The position numbers and the translations under genes are program-made. 33,618 nucleotides of DNA from Candolleomyces eurysporus. Lineage: Eukaryota > Basidiomycota > Agaricomycetes > Agaricales > Psathyrellaceae. The notes below the pieces were generated by a model. It had not been told where the DNA came from. It made no database searches and saw nothing but the letters and a program-made list of their open reading frames with translations. Shown here piece by piece: positions 18,501 to 30,469 of the stretch (positions are counted from its first letter, which is position 1; each line of letters opens with the position of its first letter). The stretch spans positions 1 to 33,618 of the forward strand of contig JANBPK010001120.1 of the NCBI GenBank assembly GCA_027579435.1, read 5' to 3'.

Positions 18501-20080
18501 CTAGACCGATTCCGTAGTCTGGTTACCTCCGTTGGAAAGCGCACGCGTTCGACGGCGATCCCGCCATTGGAGACTAGAAACGACGAATCGTAGTGGAGTG
18601 TCAATCAGCCATAGTTCTCTATCGACGTAGTGTAGACAATCACTCACAGTTTACTGACCACGTTCGACTTCTCCTTGTACAAGAAGATGTCATACAGGCC
18701 TGCGCCGATGAGCCCTCCGAGGAAATCGCCGATAATAGGCGCGTAGAGCCAATACCAGCTAGATGATGAGGCGGCTTGTCAGAATCCATTTTTCCTGGAA
18801 TAGTCAAAGGACGCATACCTTCTGAACGTGAATACTTGACGTCCGTACCCGAGCATCGCAGTAAACATCCTTGGCCCGAGATCGCGAGCCGGATTATATG
18901 CAAAGCCTATGGAAAGAGAAAAGCATAGCAATGAGCATCGCTATCGTGATCACAACGAATAAGATGTCCAGAGAGAAGTTGAAGGCTGCTTACTCGTTTG
19001 AACGCCAACAGCAGCTGCAATTCCGGTAAACATGACGAAAATCCCAACAGCTACCTCACCCGAATGCCAGTTGTTCTTCGACTTGTCGAGAAGCGCGAAA
19101 AGAGAAAGGACAAGTAGAGCTGTGCCGATGAGTTCTGAGACGAAGCATTCTGCGTTGGAGAGGTAGCTGACCTAGAAATTGATGGGCAATTCAGTCAAGC
19201 TCGTCTAAGGGATGCACTGCGAGGTCAAGGAAACTCACGGGAATGGTGCCGAAATATCCAGCGGTCGATAGAGTCCTAATACCAGTTCCACCTTCGTTTA
19301 TATCGATGGCTCGTAGATAGTTTCCGTAGACGATGCCCGCACCACAGATTCCCCCCAGGAGTTGGGAAAGCCAGAATCCAGGCACTTGGCGCCATGGGAA
19401 GCCACGAAAGACGGCCATAGCCAGCGTGACCTATCCACCGATCTGAATGTGCCATTCCCTCAGCGAGGAAGAAAACAGCTAGTACGTACAGCTGGGTTGA
19501 CATGGCCTCCTGATACCCAAACAGCCACAGCAAGGCCGGCGCCCCATCCGAGGGACAGGGAAGTCCAACTCTGAGAATTACGAAGGTAAAGTCAGTTCGG
19601 GTTAACGACAAGAAATAGGTGGAAGAGAATGCTTGCTTACCCCTGCCTGGAAGCCGGGAGATGTGCTAGGGTTCCTCGTCAAGTTGACTTGGCAGTTAGC
19701 CCCACATCCGAACATAACGAATACCATCACCCCGAGGAATTCAGCAGCGTATGGCATGAACCATGCTCTGTAACGAAACAAGAAAGATACTGTGGGTCAA
19801 CTGGGGGTATCTGGACATCGGTGGGATCAGTGATCACGGACCTAGCTCGAGCCACAGGGTTTCGTTCGAGTGTAGGAGCAATTTTGCCATTCTCTGCGGA
19901 GGAAGATGGCATAGTATCATTATCCAGCTTTGGGATTTGGTTGTATTCCTTGAGTGTCGTGGCCTGCTTATCTGAAAGGATGCTGGAGGGTGGCCGCGAT
20001 GACGCCGAACGAACTCCCTGAAGAGCATCCATTTGGCCGTGTCGCTCAGGGGACGAGTACTGTGGCAGTTGCGTAGACAT
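18501..20080 (-). CDS. Aquaglyceroporin (MIP family channel)
   Basis: A membrane channel for water, glycerol and small solutes. Exons on the minus strand: 20080-19791, 19767-19641, 19570-19490, 19430-19239, 19171-18994, 18906-18819, 18758-18648, 18573-18501, giving 379 aa. The first about 95 residues are a cytosolic Ser/Pro-rich extension (start [13 protein letters not shown]). The channel follows: [14 protein letters not shown], first NPA box in GGHVNPA (164-166), [31 protein letters not shown], second NPA box NPARD (294-298). Asp after Arg in NPARD is typical of the glycerol-conducting branch. If the GTGAGT donor at 18647 is not used, the protein stops at 18644. The join between exons 1 and 2 is odd: the gap is only 23 nt (19768-19790), with GT and AG ends. 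Either this is an exceptionally short intron or a one-base frameshift lies there. Confidence 0.85.
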
Positions 20081-20901
20081 CTTGAAGTTGGAATGGACGC
20101 TTGTGAAAGGACTTGCTTGAGGCAGAAGAGGGAAAGGGGTATAAATATGTTTTGCAAGAGCCGCCACACACTGTTGATGTCTTGCATCGGGACGCAGCAT
20201 TTCATTGCAGATCTAACATGGCAGAAATTCGTCATTGGTGAGGTATGAGGAGTCATTATCTCGGCTGAATATAGGTGACGCCAGTGACGTTGTAGAAGTG
20301 GTAAACTTGCAGATGCATGCCAGGGTTCCTACCCAAGTAATGCGTACGTAGAACTTTGTCGGTGCCCCAAGAGACGAGGTGTAGGCCCAGAAATTTTGGA
20401 AAAAGAATCAAACAAGCAGAGCCAGTTGAGTTGAGATTTACAGACAGCTGCTAGTTCTTTGGATTCCCAGAATGCCAAGCATGAGGCTGGCCGCAGTGGA
20501 AACTTCCAGCTCAAGAGCTCCGACAAGACGGCTGGAATGTTGGATAAAGTCCACTGAAAGCCGGCCCTGCCAGCCACTGAGGCGGCACGAGTTCATGCAA
20601 TCTGCTCCAGTTCTTCGCTTCATTGCAGATATTGGAGCGACGAATTGGTAAAAAAGAGAGGAAAGGCGAGAAGGAACCTTCTACAAGTACAACGGTGTGA
20701 CGAGGCTCGTGGAGGTGGGGAAGTGGGCGAGGCTGAGTTTCGAGTGCTTTCCCCTGGCGGAGTTCTCGGCTCCGACGAACTGGGCTACGGCTTACGGTTC
20801 TTGCTGCCGCCGCCGTTTTGTGATCAGCTACGAATTACATGCTGAGCGCTAAGCCTGTGAAGACGCTGGGATGACCGTACATATTATCGATAAAATCGAT
20901 T

Positions 20902-20931
20902 CTTCCTGTGAGTGTCCTTCCTGTGAGTGTC
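20902..20931 (+). repeat. 15-bp tandem duplication
   Basis: Two adjacent exact copies of CTTCCTGTGAGTGTC, right after the inverted repeat ATCGAT-AAA-ATCGAT. Role unknown. Confidence 0.85.
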
Positions 20932-21549
20932 GTCGTGTCGCCTGCGTCGCCGCGTGACAAGCTCTTGTGTCTTGGAAATACGGTTAAGGTTTCAAATTCT
21001 CCCTTGATACCACACCAGAAAAGGTGTACACTCATCCGGCTCCAGGTTGTTTTGGGAAAAACTCTTGGTGTTCATATGATCATGCTAAGGTCCTCTAGGC
21101 GCTCCGAGCGAGAAAAACGTAGGAATTTGTATGGGTGCAGTTGGTGGGAATGGGAAAAAAAGAGAGAGGTATGCAAGGGTATGCATTCACGTTGAGATAT
21201 ACATATCTATCGACCCGATCATGAACAGCACAATACCTTCCGACGAACGACCGCCGCATCTGATGATGCCATTTAGGGTGCGGATTTAGAGTTGCATTGT
21301 CCAAACGGAGGCAACAAGAGCCCACCGAGTGAACGTTGACCACATTTTGGAAGATTGTAAGCCTCTCGGTTTCCTTGGCTGAGTATGCTGTATTCATGCT
21401 CCAGTTCAGCACTCAAGTAACGCGTAAAAGTCGGTCAATACGCGGATAGAATTGAGTCTTAGGGTTGATCTGCGGGGCTCTACGAGCCGATGCTAAGATG
21501 ACTTGACGTATAAAATTTGTATTGACCTGGAAGGGTTGAAAAACGAAGG

Positions 21550-21555
21550 TATAAA
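21550..21555 (+). promoter_or_regulatory. TATA box of the xylanase gene
   Basis: TATAAAGG lies 64 bp upstream of the xylanase ATG, a normal distance for a strongly induced secreted-enzyme gene. Confidence 0.55.
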
Positions 21556-21613
21556 GGCCAGTGCTAGCTTAGGGCTCGTCCCCAGGATCCTGCATTCGAC
21601 AATCCAAGTCGTC

Positions 21614-22597
<984 letters not shown>

Positions 22598-23085
22598 TAT
22601 CTGAGGCATTCTCGCCATAGTAGCTCGGTGGACGTCCCAATTTGCAAGTTGTAGACTCGATATGATGATATATTACTGGTGAAAACATACTATTTGAGCA
22701 GGACCTGGATATCAGGGCTGTTGGCTGTAACGTTCTCTGTTTCAATCTCGGGTTATCTTGCGTGAATTGTTTCGCAAAACGACACCAGAAACGTAATGAT
22801 TCAACAACAATTATTTTCCAAAGCCGCACAGGTACATCGAGTGTCAGTTACATCAAGGCACCTATCTATCTACTAATGGTATGCTAGTATACAAGAAGTA
22901 TCGTTAAGCAACCGCAAGCGCTGCACATATCGGAGGTAAAAGATAATTGATAAAAACTCAGCTCCTTCAACCAATCGACATCCACAGACTAAACCTTGAA
23001 GTTTTTCGTGACGTTCGTAAAAAGTATCCACACAGGATACGTTTNAAAAAAAGAGTTGTGCTGATAATTTCGAGTCCCTGTTCAA
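22598..23085. other. Convergent intergenic region
   Basis: The 3' flanks of the xylanase gene and of the minus-strand 548-aa gene. Contains an N at 23045 before an A run. Nothing else is seen. Confidence 0.5.
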
Positions 23086-25249
23086 TTACCGAACAAAGTT
23101 TCTGCCAGCAAGCTTCGCCCTGGCACGCTCCATCATCTCTCGAACTTCGGGGCTGTCGCACGTATCCTCCACAATATGATGCGAACGTGCGGGTGACGCT
23201 GGCATACCCATCCCATAGTTTTGCCTGGGTGGCGTGGAGGTCGACACCGAGATCTGGGGGTATTGGTGCACCGAAGTCGAAGACGCAGCGGTACTCCTGC
23301 TGTGATGGTGATACCGCGTGCTTGCTGAGCTTCCCCGTCGTTTGAGACCCCGTCGTTGCGTATCTTCATCATCGCTAACCCAAGCACCCGACCCATCATC
23401 CACCTCGTCCTCCTTCGCATCGCTCATAACGACGACCTCCGTTCCTAACGCTCTCTTCCCTTCTTCAATCAACTGCGCGAGCTTCCCACCGATCCAGTCC
23501 ATCTGCTCTTCTACGTCCACGTCCTCTTCGTCGTTGTTCCCAGCAGGGAATCTACGACCGTTCGCACTGATCGAGGGGTTCATGTTGACATCGAACGCTT
23601 CGGGCTGGTCATAGTGGCGCGTTGAAGATGCTGCAGGGACCGTGCGCACAAAAGGAGCGGCCTTCCTCGACTTGTGTCCTTGGTGAGCCCGAATGCTGCC
23701 CGTCTTCCGTGCACTTCGCGGTGTAGGCTTGGGTTTGGCCTTATCCCTTCCACGAGGGGTAGTTGGGACGTTCAAGGTCGGTCTAGAGTGTGAATAGTGA
23801 TTCGATTGATTGGGGTAATCAACGGCAGTCCATTCTTGGTTATAAGGAGGCGGAGGGGAAGGAGGTTCGGAAGCAGATCGAGAGATTGACATGTCGTCCG
23901 GGTTAACGGCTGCGGAGGCACGTCGTTTACGAGCATAAGCGTAGTCAGAGGGATCGAACTCGTCTTCGTTGCGTCCGCGGTCTCTCCATCTAGAAGAAGG
24001 GTCAGATGCTGGGATAGAGATAAGTGAAGCAGTTAAACTCACAGTCGATAAACCGTAAGGCCAACGGCTGTCCCCATGAGAGCTGCGCTCCATGCAGTGG
24101 AGACGATTGACCCTGCGAGTCCACGTCTTCGTTTCGTCGGGGGCAGGTCTGCGGAAGTGGAGAAAGGCCACCACATCAGGAACGGAGCATGGTGAAGCGA
24201 CAACGCAAATGAACGCGATTTGTGTAGAGGAGAGGTGGAAGAAAACGGTAAAATTTTCGTTAGCAAACGTTCCGAGTTCAAGAGGAAGAAATAATGGAAG
24301 GAAAAAGATGAATGGTGAGGAATAACTCGTGTTATGAAGGGTGGCATAAACACGTGCTGTCCACACCATATCGGCCGGGTATGATATCAGAGGTCGTATT
24401 ATGCCATGCCCGTGCTTCTCTTCCCGACTCTCGTTGAGCTTGAAGAAGAACGACCGAGGTAGGAGGCAAAATTACGGAAGAACGGGCATGTAATTCGCTT
24501 ATCCGGAACTCGGAACCACGAACCTCTCCCCACATCGGAATGCGACGAGCCAAATGAAACGAAAGCAAGGAGGAAGAGGCGGGGAAGAGATTGATACGCA
24601 AACGAGACTTACCATCCTCATCTAGCTCTCTCTGGCCATCCATCTGGTCCACCTCTACGACCTCCATTCCATCGGCCATATCCCTGTACTTCGCGGGATT
24701 GTCCAAATAGCCGTTACTAGACGCTAATGTTGCTTGGGATTCGCTAGGAGACGGATTCGACGGTTCCCATCCCCTTTTCCTAGACAAAGGAGCCGGGGGA
24801 GGAGAGTTATACCCCGAGCGAGTAGGCCTAATCTGCTGGAAGTGGTAATTCGGTTGCTGGCTCTGCCACTGGGACAACTGGGCCGTTAAATTTGACTTTT
24901 GCGCAAGGTGTGAATAGCTGTGCGCCAAAGAGACTGCGGCAGAAGGTGTAGGAGAAGGGGAAGGAGAAAAGGAGGGTCTTGGACGCCGACCGAGGGTGGT
25001 CGAGTTCGAAATTGGGATCGGGCCTAACGAAGCCGGCAGGGGCTTCATTGGCCTGAACATAGGCCTTGACTGCCTTTCGCTGTGATGGGGGAAATCGGGG
25101 TGCCTTGAAGTGTGTTCCGAGCGTGGTGGCACGGCCGCTTTCAGTGGGTTCTGTCCCGTCGTCGGACTTGTGGACAGGGACGAGAACGGGTTGCTTATGC
25201 CCGGTACGGCTAATTTGAAGGTGAAGGGGAAGGACGTGAGGATGTTCAT
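23086..25249 (-). CDS. Uncharacterised 548-aa protein with one likely membrane segment
   Basis: I do not recognise the family. Minus-strand exons 25249-24613, 24148-24043 and 23989-23086 join in frame to 548 aa. Residues 1-213 are low complexity, rich in Ser and Pro, with SNPFSSLSTSPTTGQ and a Gln-rich patch, ending acidic (VVEVDQMDGQRELDEDG). The short second exon encodes a basic patch PPTKRRRGLAG and a 20-residue hydrophobic stretch (WSAALMGTAVGLTVYRLW), the only candidate membrane span. The C-terminal half is basic and Ser/Pro-rich, then has an ordered, acidic helix-like block (DWIGGKLAQLIEEGKRALG) and a final helix (VREMMERARAKLAGRNF). Basic residues before the span suggest a tail in the cytosol or nucleus. 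The first intron is 464 nt, far longer than the others in the window. An alternative in-frame ATG lies at 25282. Confidence 0.7.
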
Positions 25250-25282
25250 GGTGACTCGGTCAAAGGCGTCGTTATATAGCAT

Positions 25283-27698
25283 AAACCAGGCTGGGGACTG
25301 CGTCGCTTGGAGGCACGCACTGCTATCGTATAGGCTGGTTCAACGATGTGGATACGTCGTGATGATGAGGGAAATGAAGGAACGTCGTTGCGTTGCCTGT
25401 GGCAGAAGTGAATGGATGTTGGCGGAACAAAAGGCTGCGTTGTGGCACGAGTGCAAACGACTCCGAGCAGAAGGTACAATGCACTGAGCGATGCAAAAGC
25501 AGTATTGAGTTTGATTGCTGGTATATAGGAGGTGTTGGCGGACTTACAAGTTGGAAATCTGGTGATATCTTGGCCAATCACCAGGATCTAGCTGGGGCAA
25601 GCTTTGACGAAGAAACGTCCTCGCTGCTGCCTGCAGGCAACTAGTCGAACCACCACCTCCCCAGCAGAACATGAGGTGGCTGTGCTGTTCGTTTTCTCCG
25701 AAAAGGAAACATTCCCGATGTCCTGAAAGCGACAAAAAAGGAAAATCTCCTGATAGACGCTCACTCACGCCTGATCAGGGATGCAAGGAGAGACCATTCA
25801 AGGCAGGCCAGTTACCATGCACATCCGAGGGCGCTGACACTCTTTCATGCAAATTTTGCGCGTGGACTATTCTTTCTTACCTTCCTGCACCTTAGAAAGC
25901 AATCTTCGCTGGTAGTCTCTAAAGGCAGAATCGCAATTGTCAGAGCCCAATCGGGAGCAATAGACGAAACAGTCTTTACTACCCTTATCTTTCAAAGCTC
26001 GATATTACAGCGAGTAGCTTGTCAGTACGGTACCTGGCAGTTTGGAGCAATGTATCTCACCGTCTATGGGCTAACCAGAGCCACCGATACGGAGCTTCGC
26101 AATAGAGTCACCTTTTCGACTGTTTGCTGTAGCAACCAGTGCTTCCATGTGGCTTACGCCCTTCTCAAGGATCCCCTTCAATTCATCACGTTTACGCAGG
26201 GTCACGGGCACGTGCATGAACCCGGTTCGCGTCACATCGCGTTTTTCTAACGGCCATTCCGCACCAAACGCCGGCATTGGCAAGGTTCATGGTCACATTT
26301 GGTCCTCAATCATGTTCCCTGGCCGGCCATATTTTCTCAAGGACTCACTGAGAAGGAGATAAGAGTCAAAGACCCGGTTGCAGCGTCAACCACATCTTCG
26401 AGGTAAGTAGCACGATACGCTCGGTTTGGAGACCATTTTCGTTCACTCGGCAGGCTAACTAAAACAGACATGGGGTCATCTGGAGTCAATGACAAGGCGA
26501 CCTATGCGTAATGAGGAAAAACGCGATCGAATCTATTGTGAAAATCCGGTCTTTTTACTGAGCGATCGATTCAATATTGGAGTACACTGGATACTCCTTA
26601 TTGTCTGTCACTACGAACCTGGAGCAATTGTCATTCCACTTGATATCATGACGACCCAGCTGAAGCGAGAGTTTAGACTCCTATATAAGGTGGGGACCTC
26701 TTTTTTGTTTTGCTCAACAATCGGTCCTAATCCTTCCTAAAGCCTAAACGCACCTCAAACTGAAGAAGCGTTTGCCTGTGCTTCTGAACCCGAATGATGA
26801 GGGAGCTCGGTGCGTCCTTTCTGTTTCCCTACTATCAGATTGGGTTTACCATTGACGGAGACTTTAAATTCTACAAGGTCAGATAATCGCGCTTATGATG
26901 GCGCATAGGCATACTGAGTCCAGAGGCCATATCTTTGGCTCTATCATCTAGCCGACGCCGTCGCCGTCGCGACTTTACCTCTTCGAACACAGATGCGGGG
27001 TCTATGTCTTCATAATAGGGTCAGTGCTCTTTATTGCTGCCCAGAACCTTCCCTGTCACCTCAGGGAAAGCGGGCCTCGGGAACCTTTTATGTATTCGGC
27101 CAGGAACTGGGGTTCGTTCCGCAACCTCCTATCATGCAATTCGGGTAAGCAATATTCTGATAGTTATGATAGAAATTATTCTCACCCTTCTCATCTTAGT
27201 CAATCTAACAAAAAGAAGGCTGTAGAACAATAGAAGTGTCCTCGTGAACCAACTCGTCACGGCTCTGTACGAAAAGCGGGTGAGCTGGGTAAGTGATTTA
27301 CATGAACACTCTCCGAATGTGCTAACGTCCTTCATATTTCCCTAGAAGGGTACCTCGAGGGAGGGAACGGGAAGGTCTAATTGTTCTCGGACTAAAGACT
27401 CCGAGCCTGTCCGGCACCCCATCAGCCGAGTTCCTCTGAGTATAACACGAGCAAACACTTGCGATCGGCGAACAAAGGACGCCTTGCCAACGTCTAGTAT
27501 CCTGGATTCTCGACGACCTTATTCATTTGACAGGTCAATACGAAGCAAGGATACCTTGTACTCATATCCTTGTACTTGGTACTACTTATCATCTCCAGTC
27601 GCCCACAGAGAGTTGATTCTTAGTGGTGCTTGCTGGTCTTGCCCTCCCTTTCTACTTCCCACCATTTTCCTACAGTCCGCTATCGATATTATCCAACC
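25283..27698. other. Unassigned 2.4 kb region
   Basis: This region lies between two divergently transcribed genes and is long for this genome. The minus strand at 26283-26071 has a coding-like stretch (AFGAEWPLEKRDVTRTGF, LRKRDELKGILEKG) that I cannot extend or identify. The plus strand at 26489-26740 and near 26835-26880 (reading YQIGFTIDGDFKFYK) has further fragments without a family. They may be relics of one or more decayed genes. No tRNA gene was found. Confidence 0.3.
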
Positions 27699-29890
27699 AT
27701 GTCTCCTTCGACGAGCAGCGACGGGAAGAGACCTCAAGAAGCAGCCGATGCCGCTCTCCTTCACCTCCCGCACGAACTCCTCTTCGAAATCATTTCCCTT
27801 CTATCCTCAACTACGGACCTGCTCTCCCTCGCCCTAACATGCTCTTCCCTCTACTCGCACGTCGTACCGTATCATACCGAGTACCGGATACTCCGCATTC
27901 GCACCCTCCATCCAACATTATTCGCTCATCTCGCTCGCCGCACCGATCTCTCCAGGAACATCAGGGAGGTTCATATCAGCGAGAGGCATAATCACACGAG
28001 GGGCGACCGCATGCCACGGAGCCTTGTCGACCTCAAGCTCGATGGAGACCCTAGACTCAACGGCAGTGGGATCCCCGGTACCGACGGAGAGCGACTCAAG
28101 GCCCTCAATGTGTGCAAAGCCCTTCGATGCATGACTCGCCTGGAAAGCTTCACCTGGGAGTGGAACGGGGTATACACCACGGAGCAAACCCACGGTCATT
28201 ACGGAAGTGCGCGGAAGAGGGTAGTAATCAATCCGATGAGCGAGTCCCGGTTTGAGGATGCCATCCTCGCAGAAGTTGCACGGAAGCCGACTGTGAAGGA
28301 GTTCGGGGTCAGTGGACCGTTTGGGATGCATGTGAACGGGCCGTCTGCGGATAACAAGTTCGAATATCCTGTGAGTCTCCTCCCTATGTCCAGTCAAAAC
28401 GTCGCGCTAATACCAATTCCTAGGTATGGCACGTCTCCAATCTCACCTCTCTTCACCTTTCTGGCGATACCTTCCTCCGAACGGGCAACATCTTACCGCT
28501 ATGCATCATGCTCTCGCGCTCCCCGAACCTCGAATGCCTGACCATACCCCTCGAATTCAAGCACCTCTCTATTCTTCTCCTTCCTAATCTCAAACGCGTC
28601 AATCTTCCTCTACTCTCTGGCTCCTCCACCAACGTTGATGAATCAGCTCGTGTCTTCGTTGAAAACCACCCAGGCATTGAAGAGTTGTCATGGTACCCTA
28701 TAGGCACTCCACGCCTGGGCAGGGGTGTACTGCCCAGGCTGAGAAAGCTGAGGGGTAACATGGGCCTCATGAGGGCGCTGGCTGAAAGCGATGATCAAGA
28801 GGAAGTGCAGTTGACCCAGCCTGCAATTGTACCCCCTATAGCGACGCCAAGTTCTCAGCCGTCGACCTCAGGGCTTTCATCCGCCGGCCCACGCAAGAAG
28901 AACAAACGGCTGAGTGTCATTCCCGAGGCCGAAGAGGCCGAACCTGAAGATGCTGAAGACGATGGGGACGAAGATGAGGATGGAGAGGCAACGCCTCCAG
29001 CCCCGTCTCCTCTTCCACTTCCTGAAGACGATGAACCATCTTCTCCTTCCTCCCCGTCGGCGCAGTACGCGCCTTACCCTGAAGCCTCTCCTTCATCTCC
29101 CCAGCTGGCTCTCCCGATGATAACTATATCGGCACCCCCATCCACACCCACCTCCCTTCAACTCCCCTCGTCCTCCCCATCCCGTTTGCTCCGACCACTA
29201 GAATCTCTGGACATTCAAGGCTTGTCTGCGTCCGCGTTGCTCTCACTAGGTCCCAAGTTCATGGACCGAGCAGCTCTGCGCGAGCTACTCATACTCAACC
29301 TCAGTTCGCCGGACGAATTGCGCGACGTCGCTCAAGTGTTCAAAGAAGTGCGATGGGTCCACATCCCAGGAGCTTACTTGCCGCAAGAAGACCAATCCCC
29401 ACATCCTATCTCGCTTTCCGTGGACGAAATCGTCGAGATCTTGCCTATGTTCGAACAACTGGAGGTCGTTCGAGGAAATGCTTTGTGGAGGGCTGCGAGG
29501 AACGCTGTAGCGGACGGCGAGATGGCGGATGAAGCTGACGAGAACCAGGTCAAGAATAAAGTCCATGAGGTGCTCGGTGTATTGGCGAGAGTGTGTCCGG
29601 GACTCAAGGAGGTGGATCATTGTGATTGGTATGAGAGGAGAAGTGGGTATAAGCGGGTTGTGGTGCAGAGGACGCTGGTCGAAATGCCGAAGGTGGTGTC
29701 CGAGTCGGATTCTGTGAGAGTGCATATGGAAGATGGGGAACAGGATGTGGAGGAGGTGGAGGTTGTCTCGTATAGTGTTAGGAAGCCTGTTGCGAGGTGA
29801 GTATTTGTGTTATGGCTCCCTGGATCCTGGAACTGATCTGTAAATTTGTTTAGGGAGTATTTCGACATTTTTGACGGGGCTTTCAATTAG
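27699..29890 (+). CDS. F-box protein, 693 aa, with acidic Pro/Ser-rich insert
   Basis: Exons 27699-28370, 28424-29796 and 29854-29890. The F-box is at about residues 22-60 (LLHLPHELLFEIISLLSST, LLSLALTCSSLYSHV), the part that would bind Skp1 in an SCF ubiquitin ligase. Leucine-rich-like stretches follow (VWHVSNLTSLHLSGD, PNLECLTIPLEF, LLLPNLKRVNLPLL). A disordered insert of about 130 residues (roughly 345-475) is rich in Asp/Glu (AEDDGDEDEDGE), Pro and Ser. After it the leucine-rich pattern resumes (LESLDIQGLSASALLSLGP, LRELLILNLSSPDELRDV). The start ATG has context ACCATGTC. The frame is intact across all exons, unlike the two F-box relics at 12-14.7 kb. Confidence 0.8.
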
Positions 29891-30469
29891 TCGTTGTGGG
29901 CTGGCCCACCTTTTTTTTTTCTCGTGTCTGGAACCCAACCACTTTCTATATGGCTCTGTCTCTAGTATACGGAAGAGTCAGACCATCTCCAGCTGGTAGT
30001 CTGGGTGGTTTTGCATGGCCTCGGAAGTTTGNTTTACAAAATTGTTATCTCTCATGTACTCTAGATCTGTGTTGTATCAGTAGGTGGGGCGGAATTGTAT
30101 AATCATGGACCTCCTTCGAGTTTGGCCTGGCGAGAGAAAGCGTGTGGCAGGGCTGCCAGTATGTAGCGCTTATTGGTTTTGTCACCAGCAGCCTTCTGCG
30201 GCTCGGTCCAGTCAAGCAAATCAAAGGGTTGCTCATGGAAGCTCTCTACAAACTGGTCTGGGGTTTCTATAGAATTGNTTTTTTGTTTTGAGTGAGAACG
30301 AGTGAGAACGCAGGTAAATCGTCTCTATGATTCAGTATAAGCTTGGTATAGAGCGTGAATGGCACAGTACTTGCCCGATCGGGTCGTTGATCAGAGGATT
30401 CAGAGATGAGCGCCTTGATCCTCGCTTGTTCTTCATCCACCACCATCTGGGACGAACTCGCCCTTTGCA
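29891..30469. other. Intergenic region
   Basis: Contains two N bases (30032, 30279), the second in a T run, and a 10-bp tandem duplication GAGTGAGAAC at 30290-30309. No gene is seen. Confidence 0.5.

Larger units (their letters stand above)
20081..21613. other. Divergent intergenic region between aquaglyceroporin and xylanase genes
   Basis: About 1.5 kb serving as 5' flank for both neighbours. It holds a 15-bp tandem duplication (20902-20931), a near-perfect inverted repeat ATCGAT-AAA-ATCGAT (20886-20900) and the xylanase TATA box. Open stretches here lack family resemblance or plausible starts. I see no gene. Confidence 0.45.

Noticed and set aside
30290..30309. 10-bp tandem duplication GAGTGAGAAC
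   Set aside because: A trivial two-copy duplication in spacer DNA with no linked feature.
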